Positions 10,120-20,669 are shown, counted from the first letter of the stretch. The stretch: 64,000 bases of DNA from Balaenoptera acutorostrata (GCF_949987535.1 NC_080075.1:58563636-58627635), one strand, 5' to 3'. Notes: generated from the letters alone by a model not told the origin. Program-made: numbers and translations.

Positions 10120-10580
10120 TGGGGCATAACTTTTAATTCTGATATAATTTCAAATTTACAAAAAAAGTGGCAAGAATAGTTCGAAGACTCTGGTATAGTT
10201 TTTACTCAGATTTATCAGTTATATACATACCGTCCCTTTTGCTTTATTTTCTCTTTCTCTGTATACACGTGTATGTGTGTGAGTGTGTATGTGTGTATAA
10301 TTTCTTCCCAAACTGTTTGAGCATAAGTTGAGACAGGTACCCTTTTACCTCTAAATGCTGCAGGGTGTATTTCCTAAGAACAAGAACGTTCTCTTACCAT
10401 GTAAGACTTACAAAACCCCTGCAGTTAACAAAATCAGGAAACTTATCATTGATACAGTACCATTACGTAGTCTACAGTCTATGTTCAAAGTCAGTTGTGT
10501 CATGACCTTTACATAGACTTCCTGTGAGAGCAGAAAAATCCGGATGATATACTGAGGTTTCCTTAAAGCTAACATATATT
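10120..10580 (-). mobile_element. Old L1 (L1ME-like) 3' region
   Basis: 'taatttcaaatttacaaaaaaagtggcaagaat', 'tatttcctaagaacaagaacgttctctta' and 'aatcaggaaacttatcattgatacagtacc' are hallmark phrases of old L1M/L1ME 3' untranslated regions. A GT-rich island lies at 10260-10300. Confidence 0.75.
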
Positions 10581-11094
10581 TAATTTTAAGGATTGTGCTT
10601 ACTGTATTCTCAGATTGCACTCTCCGCTCTCCTGCTTTTTGTATGTGTGTTTGTCTTTTTGGTGTTTAAGATGTCCCCGCTTTTATAAAATGATGGTGAG
10701 AGTAGAACGTGGTTTATTTATTTGCTTTTGAAATTCTTGGCAAAATAAAAAGTGGGTGAACCTATGTTAGTCTTCAAACTTCTTTTGCAGGGATTCCCAG
10801 GGTATGGTTCCCCAGTGCCAGTGCTCTCTGATTCCAGGTGAGTCAGACCACCATAGACTTTCCTGAAGCCTATTTGAGAGCATTCTCCTCATGCTGGGAG
10901 TGGAGGACGGGACAGGCAGCCACAGAGAGCAAATGGTATCTCACCCAGCAGAGTGCACCTTTATCCTTTCCATGGCTCTCCAGCATCTGTTTGGAGCGTC
11001 CCCTACCTTGTGAGTCTCCCAGGGAGGCAGAGCCCTCCTCCTGCTCTCTTAGAAACCAGACCTCACTTTCCCAGCCTCCTTTGCAGTTGCAGTG
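10581..11094. other. Unique sequence, no gene seen
   Basis: No repeat or gene confidently recognised. Confidence 0.4.
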
Positions 11095-11395
11095 CAGGCA
11101 TGTGACCTGGCTCAGCCAATCAGATGCAACCACCTAGGAACTCTGACTCTTAAGCAGGTGATACAAAGGAGCAGAGATGGGATGTATCTGACAGAATTGG
11201 CAGCAGCAGCAGGAAGAGTTTTCAGAGGCGGTGGAGCCTCAGGGCCAGTTGCACTGCTGTCTTCCCTGGTCTCACCCTGAGGTGCGATTTGGGCTGGGGT
11301 TCTGGCTGTGGCCTGGTGCTCCTTGGTCCCTGAGCCAGCCCAAGGAGTCTGTCAGTGTTCTGTTGCTTGCAACCAAGAACCCTGACCGATAAATA
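11095..11395 (+). mobile_element. Possible ancient LTR remnant
   Basis: Contains 'tgtgacctggctcagccaatcagatgc' and ends 'ttgcttgcaaccaagaaccctgac', phrases common near the start and end of ancient mammalian LTR elements. Family not assigned. Confidence 0.4.
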
Positions 11396-11739
11396 CAGAG
11401 GAGTGAGTATTACGGGAATGGAGAGGGGCTGGGGCCTGAAGCATGGACATGTCAGGACTTGGTGAGTAGTGATTCCATGGGGTGGGCGGCCACAGAGACA
11501 TCTAGTTTCCTCATCTGGAATGTGGATGGGACATCTTGTCTAGGTGCTACGTGGGATAGCCCAGACAGGAAGTGCTGCAGGTGAGGGGTAGGAGGGATAT
11601 GAGAGGAGAGATCCTGGAGCCTGAGGAAGAGGCTGGGAGGAGGGAGATGAGCTCAAGGAAGCAGTGGGGGGGTGGGCTTTGTAGGAGGAGACAGCCAATC
11701 TGGGTCACATGGCTCCATCTGCCCCAAATAGTTTTTGAC
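11396..11739. other. Unique purine-rich sequence
   Basis: No gene or repeat seen. Confidence 0.45.
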
Positions 11740-11903
11740 CCTTTTCTATGCACCAGGCAGTGTATTGGTCAATAAAGCAGTCTGGGGATGGGTATTGTTA
11801 TCCTTGTCTTACACATAAAAGGTGATACAGAGAGATGAAACAGCTTGTACAAGATCAGAAAAGCAGAAAGGGACTGGGCCAAAATTGAAGTCTGGGTCTA
11901 ACT
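11740..11903 (-). mobile_element. MIR SINE
   Basis: 'tctatgcaccaggcagtg ... ttgttatccttgtcttacacataaaaggtgatacagagag' is a reverse-complement MIR. SINE copy E inserted at its right end. Confidence 0.8.
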
Positions 11904-11916
11904 CCTACACTGATGC

Positions 11917-12037
11917 CTTTTTTTAAATTTGGTCACACCACGCGGCTTGTGGGATCTTAGTTCCTGGACCAGGGATCGAACCTGGGCCCCCTACAGTGAT
12001 CGCATGGAGTCCTAACCGCTGAACCACCAGGGAATTC
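11917..12037 (-). mobile_element. Short CHR-1-like SINE (copy E) with 13-bp target-site duplication
   Basis: About 120 bp, without the repeated body of the long copies: 'gggatcttagttcctggaccagggatcgaacctgggcc' through 'accaccagggaattccc'. The perfect 13-bp flanks CCTACACTGATGC are at 11904-11916 and 12038-12050. This short form resembles the older subfamily shared across ruminants, hippos and whales. Confidence 0.92.
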
Positions 12038-12050
12038 CCTACACTGATGC

Positions 12051-12439
12051 TCTTAAGACCCTAAACAGGGGGAAAAGGAAAAAAAAAACCAAACCCTAAA
12101 CAGATGCTCAGATGAGGGAACAAAGTCTCTGCCTCAGTTCCTGAGTTTTTATATACTTCCAGTGAGTGCTTTAAGTAAAATGCAGTATATTCCCTTAAGT
12201 ACTTTGTGAGGCAATATAATTGAGTAATAGAATCTAGGGACCCAGCTCACTTTGTGAATACCAGTTCTTTCCTCCCCTTCTCCTACTTGTAAAAAAAGCT
12301 GGGTCCAATCAAATGAGCTCCAGTACACACAGATGGTTGCCTACCCAATGGGCCTTCTCTCTCCCACTACCCTCCCCTCAGCACCCGCTGAGCCTATGTT
12401 GGTTTTTGGTGTCGGTGCTTCTCCTTGTGGGCTCAGAGT
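12051..12439. other. Unique sequence, no gene seen
   Basis: No gene or confident repeat. Confidence 0.4.
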
Positions 12440-12880
12440 TAGTACTGTGGCATTAATAGAGGCATTATGCCCCTTGCTTGTGATAGATTCAGGCATGGGA
12501 TGTGACTCAACTCTGGCCAATGCGCAGTGAAGAGCAGTCTTCTGGGGGCTTCTGAGAAAAATTTTCCTTGATCTTAAAATGGGACACAAAATGAGATGTT
12601 TCCTGCGGTTTTGTTTTGTTTTTGTTTTTTGTTTTTGCTGCTGTGGACATCGTGTGACAATGTGATGTCTGGGTGGGAGCAACCATCTTGTGACTGTCAG
12701 GTGAGCTAGCCAAGGACAAGGCAACACGCTGACAATGGCAGAGGGGAAGGAAAAGAGGAAATAATCTGGGTCATTGATGGTGATGTTGAGCTGCAGGGTT
12801 AACCTCTCCTGAAGTTACCATTCCTCCGGACTTCTTGTTCTATGAGATAATACACTTTCCTTAACTGCCTAAGCCAACTG
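12440..12880 (+). mobile_element. Ancient interspersed repeat, LTR-like, unclassified
   Basis: 'gatgtgactcaactctggccaatg', 'agcaaccatcttgtgactgtcagg', 'gaacttcttgttctatgagataatacactttcctta' have the layout of an old mammalian LTR-like repeat that ends near a polyadenylation-like signal. Family not assigned. Confidence 0.45.
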
Positions 12881-13569
12881 AATAGAAGTTCTCTGTTTCT
12901 GGCCACTGAAAACATCTTTACTGATATGAGCCATGGGATCAAAAGAATAAACAACCAACATACTAATTTGATATGCTAATAGCTGACAGCTAGGACAACA
13001 GCTTTGGTTAAATGAGGAAAACCTGTTTCCTTGACCAAGTGAGGCGCTGAGAAGTCCTTTCTCTGCTCTTTCAGAGGGGAGAGAGTGTGGCAGCCTGAGG
13101 CCCTGCACTCTGCATCTTGTCCAGGCATGTGGGAGGCCTCCTATCAGAGGAGAGGTCCACTCCTGGCCAGCCGAACTTCTGACTCCCATTTCCTGTAGGG
13201 TCAGCAGAGGAAAGCAACTTTATTTACTGAGGCAGGATGGAAAACAGATGTCTAAGCACCCCGCTGGGCCCAGGCTCACCCTGGACAGAGGCCCGGCCTG
13301 TTCTCAGCCCTGACCCTCCCACCAACCCCTTGTTCCCCACATCGAGTCCAGATGTGGCTTCTTCCAAGCTCTAATAATAATTTTGATTTGTTGCACCTAA
13401 GTAACCTACGCTCCCTCTAGCTCAACCCTCAACTCTCCAAGGAGAATAGGAGTAACACTATGAAACATTTGTAAGGAAGGCCGGGTGGGCCAGAGAGGAA
13501 TGTGGACTTGAGAAGCAGGGCAACGTGGGTTCAACCACAGCCTGGTCTTATATTAACTGTGTGATTTCA
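12881..13569. other. Unique sequence, no gene seen
   Basis: No gene seen. The minus-strand open frame at 12869-13189 has no recognisable domain. Confidence 0.45.
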
Positions 13570-13735
13570 ACCATTGTATCAGTCATCAATTGCTGTGTAA
13601 CAAGCCACCACAAAACTCAGTGGCTCAAAAACAGCAACTGTTTATTTGCTCATGGATCTGAAGTTTGGGCAGGGCTTGGTGGGACAGCTCATGTATTCTC
13701 CATGTTGTGTCGTGAAGTCCGATGGGACCATGGAG
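13570..13735 (+). mobile_element. Ancient DNA-transposon-like fragment
   Basis: 'tcagtcatcaattgctgtgtaacaagccaccacaaaactcagtggctcaaaaacagcaactgtttattt' is a widespread mammalian repeat phrase, probably hAT/Charlie-related. Only the left portion is present. Confidence 0.5.
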
Positions 13736-13909
13736 CATGTGTGTAAGCAGAGGAGATCGGTGTGATTTGTGTGCCCACCCTGTTGCTTGCTTCCCTATCC
13801 CCACATAGATAGTTCCTTTTCCTCTCAGTCCTTCCTTCCTCATCAGCAAGCTGAAGGCAGAGAGCATTGGCAGAATGTGTGCACATCAAGAAGAGAAGCT
13901 CTTCCCACA

Positions 13910-14515
13910 AGCGGCCTGAAGTCATCTCGGAAAATGGTTCACTATTCACTTGACCCAGAAAACCCCACAAAATCATGTAAATCAAGAGGTTCAAATCTTC
14001 TTGTTCACTTTAAGAACATCCGTGAAACTGCCCAGGCCATCAAGGATCTGAAGGATGTCACTCTTCAGAAGCAGTGCATGCCACTCCATCGTTACAGTGG
14101 TGGGGTTGGTAGGTCTGCCCCAGCCAAACAGCGGGGCTGGATGCAGGGTCAGTGACCCAAAGAGAGTGCTGAATTTTTGCTGCACATGCTTGAAAATGCA
14201 GAGTACTGCTCTGTTGAAGGGTTTAGATGTAGATTCTTGGGTCATTGAGCGCATCTAGGTGAACAAAAGCCCCAAGATGCCCCTGCCGAACTTGCAGAGC
14301 TTCTGGTTAGATGAACCCCACATGAGCTCACCCATGAGCTCACATTGAGATGATTGTTATTGAAAATGAGCACATTGTTCCTGAAACAGAAGGGGAGGTG
14401 GAACAGAAGAAAAAGATACACCGGACGAAATTGAAGAAGCAAAACATACGGCCTGGGAATAAGTTCAGCATAAAACAAATGCAAATAAAAGTAAAAGCAG
14501 AAAAAAAGAGAATTA
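13910..14515 (+). pseudogene. RPL17P: RPL17 processed pseudogene (60S ribosomal protein L17)
   Basis: The start codon is at 13934 and the frame begins [20 protein letters not shown], closely matching ribosomal protein L17, a component of the large cytosolic ribosomal subunit near the peptide exit tunnel. There are no introns. Relative to the known protein, about nine residues (27 bases) are missing near residue 40, where AIK is followed almost directly by LKDVT. The frame then meets a stop at 14153-14155, where the RW codons before the PKKSAEF region are mutated. Downstream homology continues with indels through the C-terminal Lys-rich region near 14400-14455, then a 3' UTR with 'aaatgcaaataaaagtaaaagc' and a short A-rich tract. 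Intronless structure, 3' tail and multiple lesions mark a dead retrocopy. No clear target-site duplication was identified. Confidence 0.95.
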
Positions 14516-14678
14516 AAAGTTGAGTCAGTTTTGTGCAATACTTTGTGCAGTGTTTCCACTGTTCTGGTAAGAGTGAATTACATATGCATATATGAGCTAT
14601 GAAATAGGAATTGCATAATTTTGGCGATTCCACATGGGAGTTAAATGCTCTCATATTTGCATTTAAAAGTGGCATTGA

Positions 14679-14880
14679 GGGACTTCCCTGGTGGTCCAGT
14701 AGTTAAGAATCTGCCTTCCAATGCAGGGGACCCGGTTCGATTGGGGAAATAAGATCCCATGTGCCGCGAGGCAGCTAAGCCCACGCACTCTAGAGCCCAC
14801 GCGTTGCAATGAAAGATCCCGCATGCTGCAACTAAGACCCAATGCAACCAGATAAATAAATATTTTAAAAAATAAAAAAT
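14679..14880 (+). mobile_element. CHR-type SINE (copy F), shortened, with target-site duplication
   Basis: Starts 'gggacttccctggtggtccag' and is about 200 bp, lacking part of the repeated body. The flanks AAAAGTGGCATTGA (14665-14678) and AAAACTGGCATTGA (14881-14894) form a 14-bp duplication with one mismatch. Its right flank is four bases from the TA of the adjacent miniature transposon. Confidence 0.92.
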
Positions 14881-14897
14881 AAAACTGGCATTGAATA

Positions 14898-15359
14898 CAG
14901 TAAGTTCCCTACACATGAACGAGTTCCACTCTGAGAGCACGTACGTAAGTACAATTTGTTAAGTCCAACAAAGTTAGCCTAGGTACCCAACTAACACAAT
15001 TGGCTATATAGTGTTGTAAGGTAATAGGTTTATAATACTTTTCACACAAATAATACATAAAAAACAAGCACAAAAAATAAAAAAGAAAACATTTTAAATC
15101 TTACAGTACAGTACCTTGAAAAGTATAGTAATACAGTACAACAGCAGGTATACAGGGGCTGGCATCGAGTGAATAGGCAAGAAGAGTTACTGACTGGAGG
15201 AGGGAGAAGGGGTGGGAGATGGTAGAGCTGAAGGATCATCCGCAATAGGAAACGGAGGGCAAGCTGCAATTTCACTCACGCCTGACATTGATGGAACGCA
15301 CGTTCGCATCTTTGAAAGTTTGCAACTTGAAGGTTCGTTTGTATGTAGGGGACTTACTG
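14898..15359. mobile_element. 462-bp TA-flanked miniature DNA transposon (Tc/mariner, Tigger-like)
   Basis: The ends are inverted repeats: CAGTAAGTTCCCTACA at the left and the complement of CAGTAAGTCCCCTACA at the right. Both sides are flanked by TA (14896-14897 and 15360-15361), the target duplicated by Tc1/mariner-type elements. The body holds no intact transposase frame. Subfamily not assigned. Confidence 0.82.
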
Positions 15360-15361
15360 TA

Positions 15362-15754
15362 ACATAAAGTTAAACAGTAAAATTCATGCTAATATTTAAA
15401 TTTTTAAATTTTTTCTTAGAACAACATTAAACAGCAAAAAATGATGAGGGAAACTATGGAAGAAAAGAGAGCTTTATATTTTAGTACAAATAACGACATT
15501 TTGTCCTGCTTTTTGAACAAGGGGACCCACATTTTCATCTTCTTTGGACCCTGCAAATTATGTAGCTGGTCCAGGGGCCGGTTCTCTTAAGGCCTAGACC
15601 AAAACTGACACAGCAGAACTTTTGCCGCATTCTGTTGGTCAAAGCAAGTCACAAGACCAGCCTGGAGTCAAGGGGGAAGGGAAACAGACTCCAAGTCTTG
15701 AAGAGAGGCGCAGCATTCGATACAGAGATGGGAGGAATTATTGGTGACCATCTT
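15362..15754. other. Unassigned sequence
   Basis: Contains 'agaacaacattaaacagcaaaaaatgatg' and A/T-rich stretches. No gene recognised. It may contain decayed repeat. Confidence 0.4.
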
Positions 15755-15875
15755 TGAGGCCATAGGTATTAATCTTTCTGATCCTCAGGTTATTATCTGT
15801 AAAATGGGAACAATTCTATTAATATTTACTTCCCAGGGTTGTTTGAGAATAAAGGAATATTTATTGTGGTTGTAA
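15755..15875 (+). mobile_element. MIR SINE fragment
   Basis: 'gatcctcaggttattatctgtaaaatgggaacaattc ... cagggttgtttgagaataaa' matches MIR. Confidence 0.85.
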
Positions 15876-15957
15876 TTCCTGGAACATGGTGATGGCTCAC
15901 TCAGGGTTGGTCCCTCCTGTTCTTTAATCTTGCTTTATAGATGCTTACCTATTTGCT

Positions 15958-15995
15958 ATTTCATTCATTCATTCATTCACTCACTCACTCACTCA
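15958..15995. repeat. (TTCA)n/(CTCA)n microsatellite
   Basis: Five ATTC units pass into four ACTC units, at the boundary of the adjacent reverse-strand L2. Confidence 0.92.
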
Positions 15996-16670
15996 GTATT
16001 TATTGAGTCCTATGATCCAGGTACTGCTCTAGGAGTAGGGGTCATAGCAGAGAATAAAACAGACAGAAGTCTCTGCCCCTTGGATTTTACACTTTGATAA
16101 GAGAGATTGACAAAAAGTATGATCAAATAAGTGGCATGTTCAGTGGGGAAAGATGATAAGAAGAAGAAAAAGCAGGGGAGGGGGATAGAGAGTGCTGAGC
16201 TGGGGGCTGCAGCGTTAGCTGGTGTGGCCAGGAAGGCCTCACTAAGAGGATGTCATTTGAGTAACTCCTGAAGGCAGAGTCCTGAGGACATGCCAGGCAC
16301 AGGGGAATGGCCAGAGCAAAGGCTCTGAGAGGGGATGTCTGGGTGTCTGTGGAACAGTGAGGGCCCAGGGAAGCTGGAGTTGAGAGCAAGAAGGGAGTTA
16401 AGGGAGGGGAGGGCAGCTCCCCATGGACCATTGTAAGGACTTTGCCTTTTACTGTGGGTGAGATGAAAACATAGTGGCAGGTTTGGAGGGGAGGGTCAGT
16501 GGCTACAGGTGGACCACAGGCTGCATCAGGGAGCAGGAGAGGAGGCAGGGAGGCCAATGGGTGGTGGCCTGGCCAGGGTGGTCACCTGGAGGTGAGAGAA
16601 GTGGTCGGACTCTGAACAGTTTTCTGGAGGCAGAGCAGACAGGATTTACCTGTCAACTCACAGTCAAGCA
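15996..16670 (-). mobile_element. L2 LINE, long remnant
   Basis: Begins with the reverse-complement L2 3' end ('tatttattgagtcctatgatccaggtactgctctaggag'). It continues through 'gtggccaggaaggcctcactaagaggatgtcatttgag', 'gccagagcaaaggctctgag' and 'gtggtcggactctgaacag', the usual L2 body phrases. About 670 bp, with no coding capacity. Confidence 0.8.
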
Positions 16671-17267
16671 ATTTGGCATGGAAAGCAGGTGTTATCAGAA
16701 GAGAGAAATCAAACCTTGGAAAGGCTGAGTGACTTCACAATGTCACATAGTGGCTGAACAGTGTCTCTCGCAGGCAGGAAGGCTGACTAGGACGTGGGTG
16801 GGTGTGCCGTCTGCATGTGGCTGTGGCTATGACGCACCTTTCTCTGAGTCTCCATATCTGTCACCCCATCTCCTTCTGTTCCCCCCACCACTTTCCATCC
16901 TCCTTTCTCCTTATGCTTTGCAGTCACATCTTCATCTTCTCCCAGGCCCGTTTCCAAGGGGCCTAGGTGCTTCTGATGCCCAGGGGAACCAATCTCTGTC
17001 TCTGAGAGTGTGTAACTATGTGTGTGCCTCTTGTGCTGGCATGCCTTACCAAGTGCGAGTGTCCCTAGTGCATGTGTGTATGAGCGTAACTTAGGCTGTG
17101 TGTGAGGAGTACATGGATGTCCCTGGCTGTGAGAACCTATGCGTGTTGGGGGGTGGGTGCTTAAGGGACTGAGTATGTGTGTGACATGTGTGTCACATGT
17201 GTGTGCCAGTGTGTGAATGCACAGAGATGTCCTCTCTCCTCTCTACCCATTCAGATTTGCTCTCACC
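16671..17267. other. Unique sequence with TG-rich tracts
   Basis: Interrupted TGTG-rich segments between 17000 and 17220. No gene seen. Confidence 0.5.
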
Positions 17268-17284
17268 CTAAAAGGCCCAGGTCA

Positions 17285-17617
17285 AGGGACTTCCCTGGTG
17301 GCGCAGTGGTTAAGAATCCGCCTGCCAATGCAGGGGACACGGGTTCGATCCCTGGTCTGGGAAGATCCCACAGGCCACGGAGCAACTAAGCCCATGCGCC
17401 ACAACTTCTGAGCCCATGTGCCACAACTACTGAAGCCCATGCGCCTAGAGCCCATGCTCTGCAACAAGAGAAGCCACCGCAATGAGAAGCCCACGCACCA
17501 CAATGAAGAGTAGCCCCCGCTCGCCGCAACTAGAGAAAGCCCGTGAGCAGCAACGAAGACCCAACGCAGCCATAAATAAATAAATAAACTGTAAAAAAAA
17601 AAAAAAAAGAGAGAGAG
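17285..17617 (+). mobile_element. CHR-type SINE (copy G) with 17-bp target-site duplication
   Basis: A full-length plus-strand copy with a B box (GGTTCGATCCC near 17342), the repeated 'ccacaactactgaagccc' body and a long A tail. The perfect 17-bp flanks CTAAAAGGCCCAGGTCA are at 17268-17284 and 17618-17634. It has the longest exact duplication found here and a homopolymer tail, so it is probably one of the younger insertions. Confidence 0.97.
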
Positions 17618-17634
17618 CTAAAAGGCCCAGGTCA

Positions 17635-18354
17635 TGCCTCCTCCCTTTTTTCTAGTTCCTGACCTCCCACTGCCCCATCTGTCAGAGTCACACACTGGGC
17701 TAGCCCCCCTTCCTTTGCTGGTGGCCTGGGTGGTTTACAGGGGATCTGTCTTCTAGAATGCCAGCTCCCACAAGCTGCAGTGCAGGGTGGAGCTCACGCA
17801 CATCCCCGTCCCCTGGTCAACCGTCAGCCTCCATCTTCTGGGGTCAACCGCCCCTCCCTCCTGCTCCCTATGGGATGCTTGAATGGGGGGAGGGGCACTG
17901 ACCTTAGAAGGGTGTGGCAGCCCCAGCAGGCAGAGACAGGTGGGGTCAGGCTCCCTTCGCCCTGTGGGTACTTTCAGGTGGCCAGCTGACCCCCCGGGAG
18001 CAGGATGCAACTCCACACTGCACTCTCTCAGTGAGCTCCTAAAGGCAGGCTTGTTGGGGTCCTGGGACCCCCGGGACTTCTTCCTCTCTCCCCCACCCTC
18101 CCCCTAGAGGCCCCCAGCCTAGGGCCTCCTCCCTAAGCTCAGGCCCCAGAACGACCATAGGCTTCTTCTGGTCTAAACCCCTTTTCCCTCTCTGTCCCCT
18201 ACTTCCCATGACATTGGTTCCTTCGGGAGCCCTTTGGCCTTTCCTGTAGGTACCAGAAAGTCCTTTCTCTTTAACCCATTGGAAATCAGGCCCTCGCTTT
18301 GAGCGAGGTGAGAAGATGCCAGGAGGAGTGGGGCCGTGTCAGTCCACCCCCCCA
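17635..18354. other. Unique sequence, no gene seen
   Basis: GC-rich unique DNA with no supported gene. Confidence 0.5.
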
Positions 18355-18733
18355 GGTCAGCTTGTCCTTCCCTCAGTCCTGGCCAGGCACACTTCTGCCC
18401 CAGGGCTTTTGTTCTAGCTATTTCCTCCGTCTGGAATGTTTTCTCCCAGACCCTGCTTGGCTCCTTCCTCTCCAACCTTTTGTTGAACTATCACCTTCTC
18501 AGTGGGACCTAGATGGACCACCTGTTTAATACTGTGACCTGTGTGCACATGGACACACAACCCCCTCTTCACACACACATCCCCTCTCGCGCACCCAGCA
18601 CTCTTCATCTCCCAGCCCTGCTCCATCTCCTCTTTTTCCCCATAGCACCCACCACCTACTTATATACCTTATTTTATTTATTCCATCTACTATGTCTCCC
18701 CAAGAAGAATGTTGGCCCCATGAGGGCAGGGAT
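18355..18733 (+). mobile_element. L2 LINE body, left part
   Basis: 'ccccagggcttttgttctagctatttcctccgtctggaatgtttt', 'ctcagtgggacctagatggacc' and 'ccatgagggcagggat' follow the L2 3' region in order. It is interrupted by SINE copy H and resumes at 19094. Confidence 0.82.
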
Positions 18734-19093
18734 TTTTTTTTTAATAAATTTATTTATTTATTTATTTTTGGCTGTGTTGGGTCCTTGTTGTTGCACGCCA
18801 GCTTTCTCTAGTTGCGGTGAGCGGGGTCTACTCTTTCGTTGCGGTGCATGGGCTTCTCATTGCGGTGGCTTCTCTTGTTGCAGAGCACGGGCTCTAAGCG
18901 CATGGGCTTCAGTAGTTGTGGCATGTGGGCTCAGTAGTTGTGGCTCGCGGGCTCTAGAGCGCAGGCTCAGTAGTTGTGGCACATGGGCTTAGTTGCTCCG
19001 CGGCATGTGGGATCTTCCAGGACCAGGGATCGAACTCGTGTCCCCTGCATTGGCAGGCGGATTCTTAACCACTGCGCCACCAGGGAAGTCCCC
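18734..19093 (-). mobile_element. CHR-type SINE (copy H) inserted into L2
   Basis: Full-length minus-strand copy. The flanks AGGGCAGGGAT (18723-18733) and AGGGTAGGGAT (19094-19104) are an 11-bp duplication with one mismatch, inside the 'gagggcaggga' phrase of the host L2. Confidence 0.94.
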
Positions 19094-19175
19094 AGGGTAG
19101 GGATCTTTATTTTGCTCATGGATGTTTCCCAAGTGCCTGGAACTATGTCGGACCATTTTAGATGCTCCACAGACA
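19094..19175 (+). mobile_element. L2 LINE 3' end, right part
   Basis: 'agggatctttattttgctcatggatgtttcccaagtgcctggaac' resumes the L2 interrupted by SINE copy H. Confidence 0.75.
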
Positions 19176-20099
19176 TTTGCACGGTTGTTGTTGGGACAGT
19201 TGCCCAGAGTAGAGCACCTGGGAGACAAGGCTGGTCCTCGAAGGGGCTGGGGGAGGGGGCGGCTGCTGGACCTCTGGACCTGTGGTCAGAGGGGATGGAC
19301 TCTGTGCCCTGCCTCCCAGAGGGGGCTCCAGCTCCCTTCCACCCCGCCTGCCCACCTCCCTGGAACAACACCCCCATGCCAGCCCTGCACACACATGTTG
19401 GGGCACACCTGCATCTGTGGCCCCGCCTCCCCCCACCCAGCCCTGGTGCACGCACCACTGACGTGGTGGCTGTGGTTTCATGGCCCCAGAGATGCAGACT
19501 GGAGTCAGGGCGTCATGTTCTCTGCGGCTGCAGCAGCAGGTGGGGGTGGGGGACAGATTCCCCTGCAAACAGGCACGCTCAGAGGCCCCTTCTCCCCCCC
19601 CCCCTTCTTATATACACATGCACCCGCATATGCACACAGGCAGATGGACAGCCACGTGGCCCCAGCAAGCTGGCTGCTCTTAGACCCCAGGCATGGGAAC
19701 TGTGCACCCATCTGTAGCAGGGGCCCTGCGGGTGGGGAGAAGGGGCAGAGGAAGCAGCTGCGGGCTCCCTTTCCCGTGCCTGAGCTCTCACCTTTACTGT
19801 TTCATGCCCAGCACAGGGCCATCCGACCTCCTCATCAGTTCTTTCCTTTGGGGAAGGCATTGCCCTGCCTTGTCCTGTCAAAAACACATCCCCGTGGGAG
19901 GGGTCCCGCATTCAGCCCTCAGTGGGCTTGAGCTTGTCTGCCCTTGTAGTCCATTGTGTATACACGGACTGGCCAGTCCTGGGAACACTCTGGCCCCTTG
20001 CTCAGAACCCTGCCATGGCTCCCCAGTGCCTGCCAGGTCCAGCCCAAACCCCTGGTCCCGGGCCTTCCCTGCTCCAGGAATCTCCACTTTGAGGGGAGG
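19176..20099. other. Unique GC-rich sequence
   Basis: Several overlapping open frames on both strands (longest about 269 codons, plus strand 19122-19931) reflect high GC and few stops. No domain, codon bias or splice structure supports a gene. A C-run lies at 19594-19604. Confidence 0.5.
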
Positions 20100-20310
20100 T
20101 GAGTGTGGCCTCTGGAACCAGGCACGCTGGGTTGAATGCTGGCTCTGTATGACCTTAAGCAAGTCACTTAACTTCCCTGTGCCCCAATTTTCTCCCTTGC
20201 AGAGCTGTTGTGAGAATTATATAGGTTCATATATGCACAGTGCTTAGCACAGCACCTGCTATGCAAGAAAGTTGTCAATAAATGTTAACCGTCACTGTTA
20301 TTGTTTCCTT
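20100..20310 (+). mobile_element. MIR SINE, near full length
   Basis: Nearly the whole MIR is readable: 'ggctctgtatgaccttaagcaagtcacttaacttccctgtgcccc ... tgttgtgagaattatatagg ... gcttagcacagcacctgctatgc'. Confidence 0.92.
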
Positions 20311-20669
20311 CCAGGAGCCAGGAGGGACCTGAGATATGGCCTCCGTCCCATCAGGGCTTGTAGCTCAGCTCTGACCTTCCAGACTGAGCCAGCATCTTCC
20401 AGGCCACCTGGGAGCTTGTTGGAGACTCAGGGCATCAGGCCCCCCTGGGGATCCTAAAGCAGCAGGTGGGTGGCAGGAGGGGCCTACAGCCATCTGTGGG
20501 ACAAGAGTCCGCCAAGCCCCCATCCCAGCCTTAGACTAGTCCGCCACATCCGCCCTGCCTCTTCTCCCTGCCTCTCCCAGTCCCCTCTGTCTCGCAAGGC
20601 TCCTCTCAGCAGCCTCCTGCAGGAAGAATGCCTGTCAACCCTGTGGCCTGAGCGCCCACAGCTCCTACT
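20311..20669. other. Unique sequence with MER5-like fragment
   Basis: 'gccacctgggagcttgttggagactcagggcatcaggc' near 20400-20445 resembles MER5-type hAT transposons. No gene seen. Confidence 0.4.

Noticed and set aside
17285..17617. tRNA gene or CRISPR-like array suggested by the SINE's B box and repeated 'ccacaactactga' units
   Set aside because: The tRNA-like head cannot fold as a complete tRNA by eye, and the short repeats belong to the SINE body in every copy. CRISPR arrays are not found in mammalian chromosomes.
1676..19228. A recurring peptide (GGAVVKNLPANAGDTGS-type followed by PGPGRSHM) in frames at 1676-1936, 5017-5334, 17177-17389 and 18989-19228, looking like a conserved protein family
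   Set aside because: All occurrences are translations of the same CHR-type SINE head. The conservation is that of the repeat, not of a protein.
19122..19931. Plus-strand open frame of 269 codons
   Set aside because: It lies in GC-rich DNA where several frames on both strands are open at once. It has Pro/Ser/His-rich low-information composition, no domain, and no splice or promoter context.
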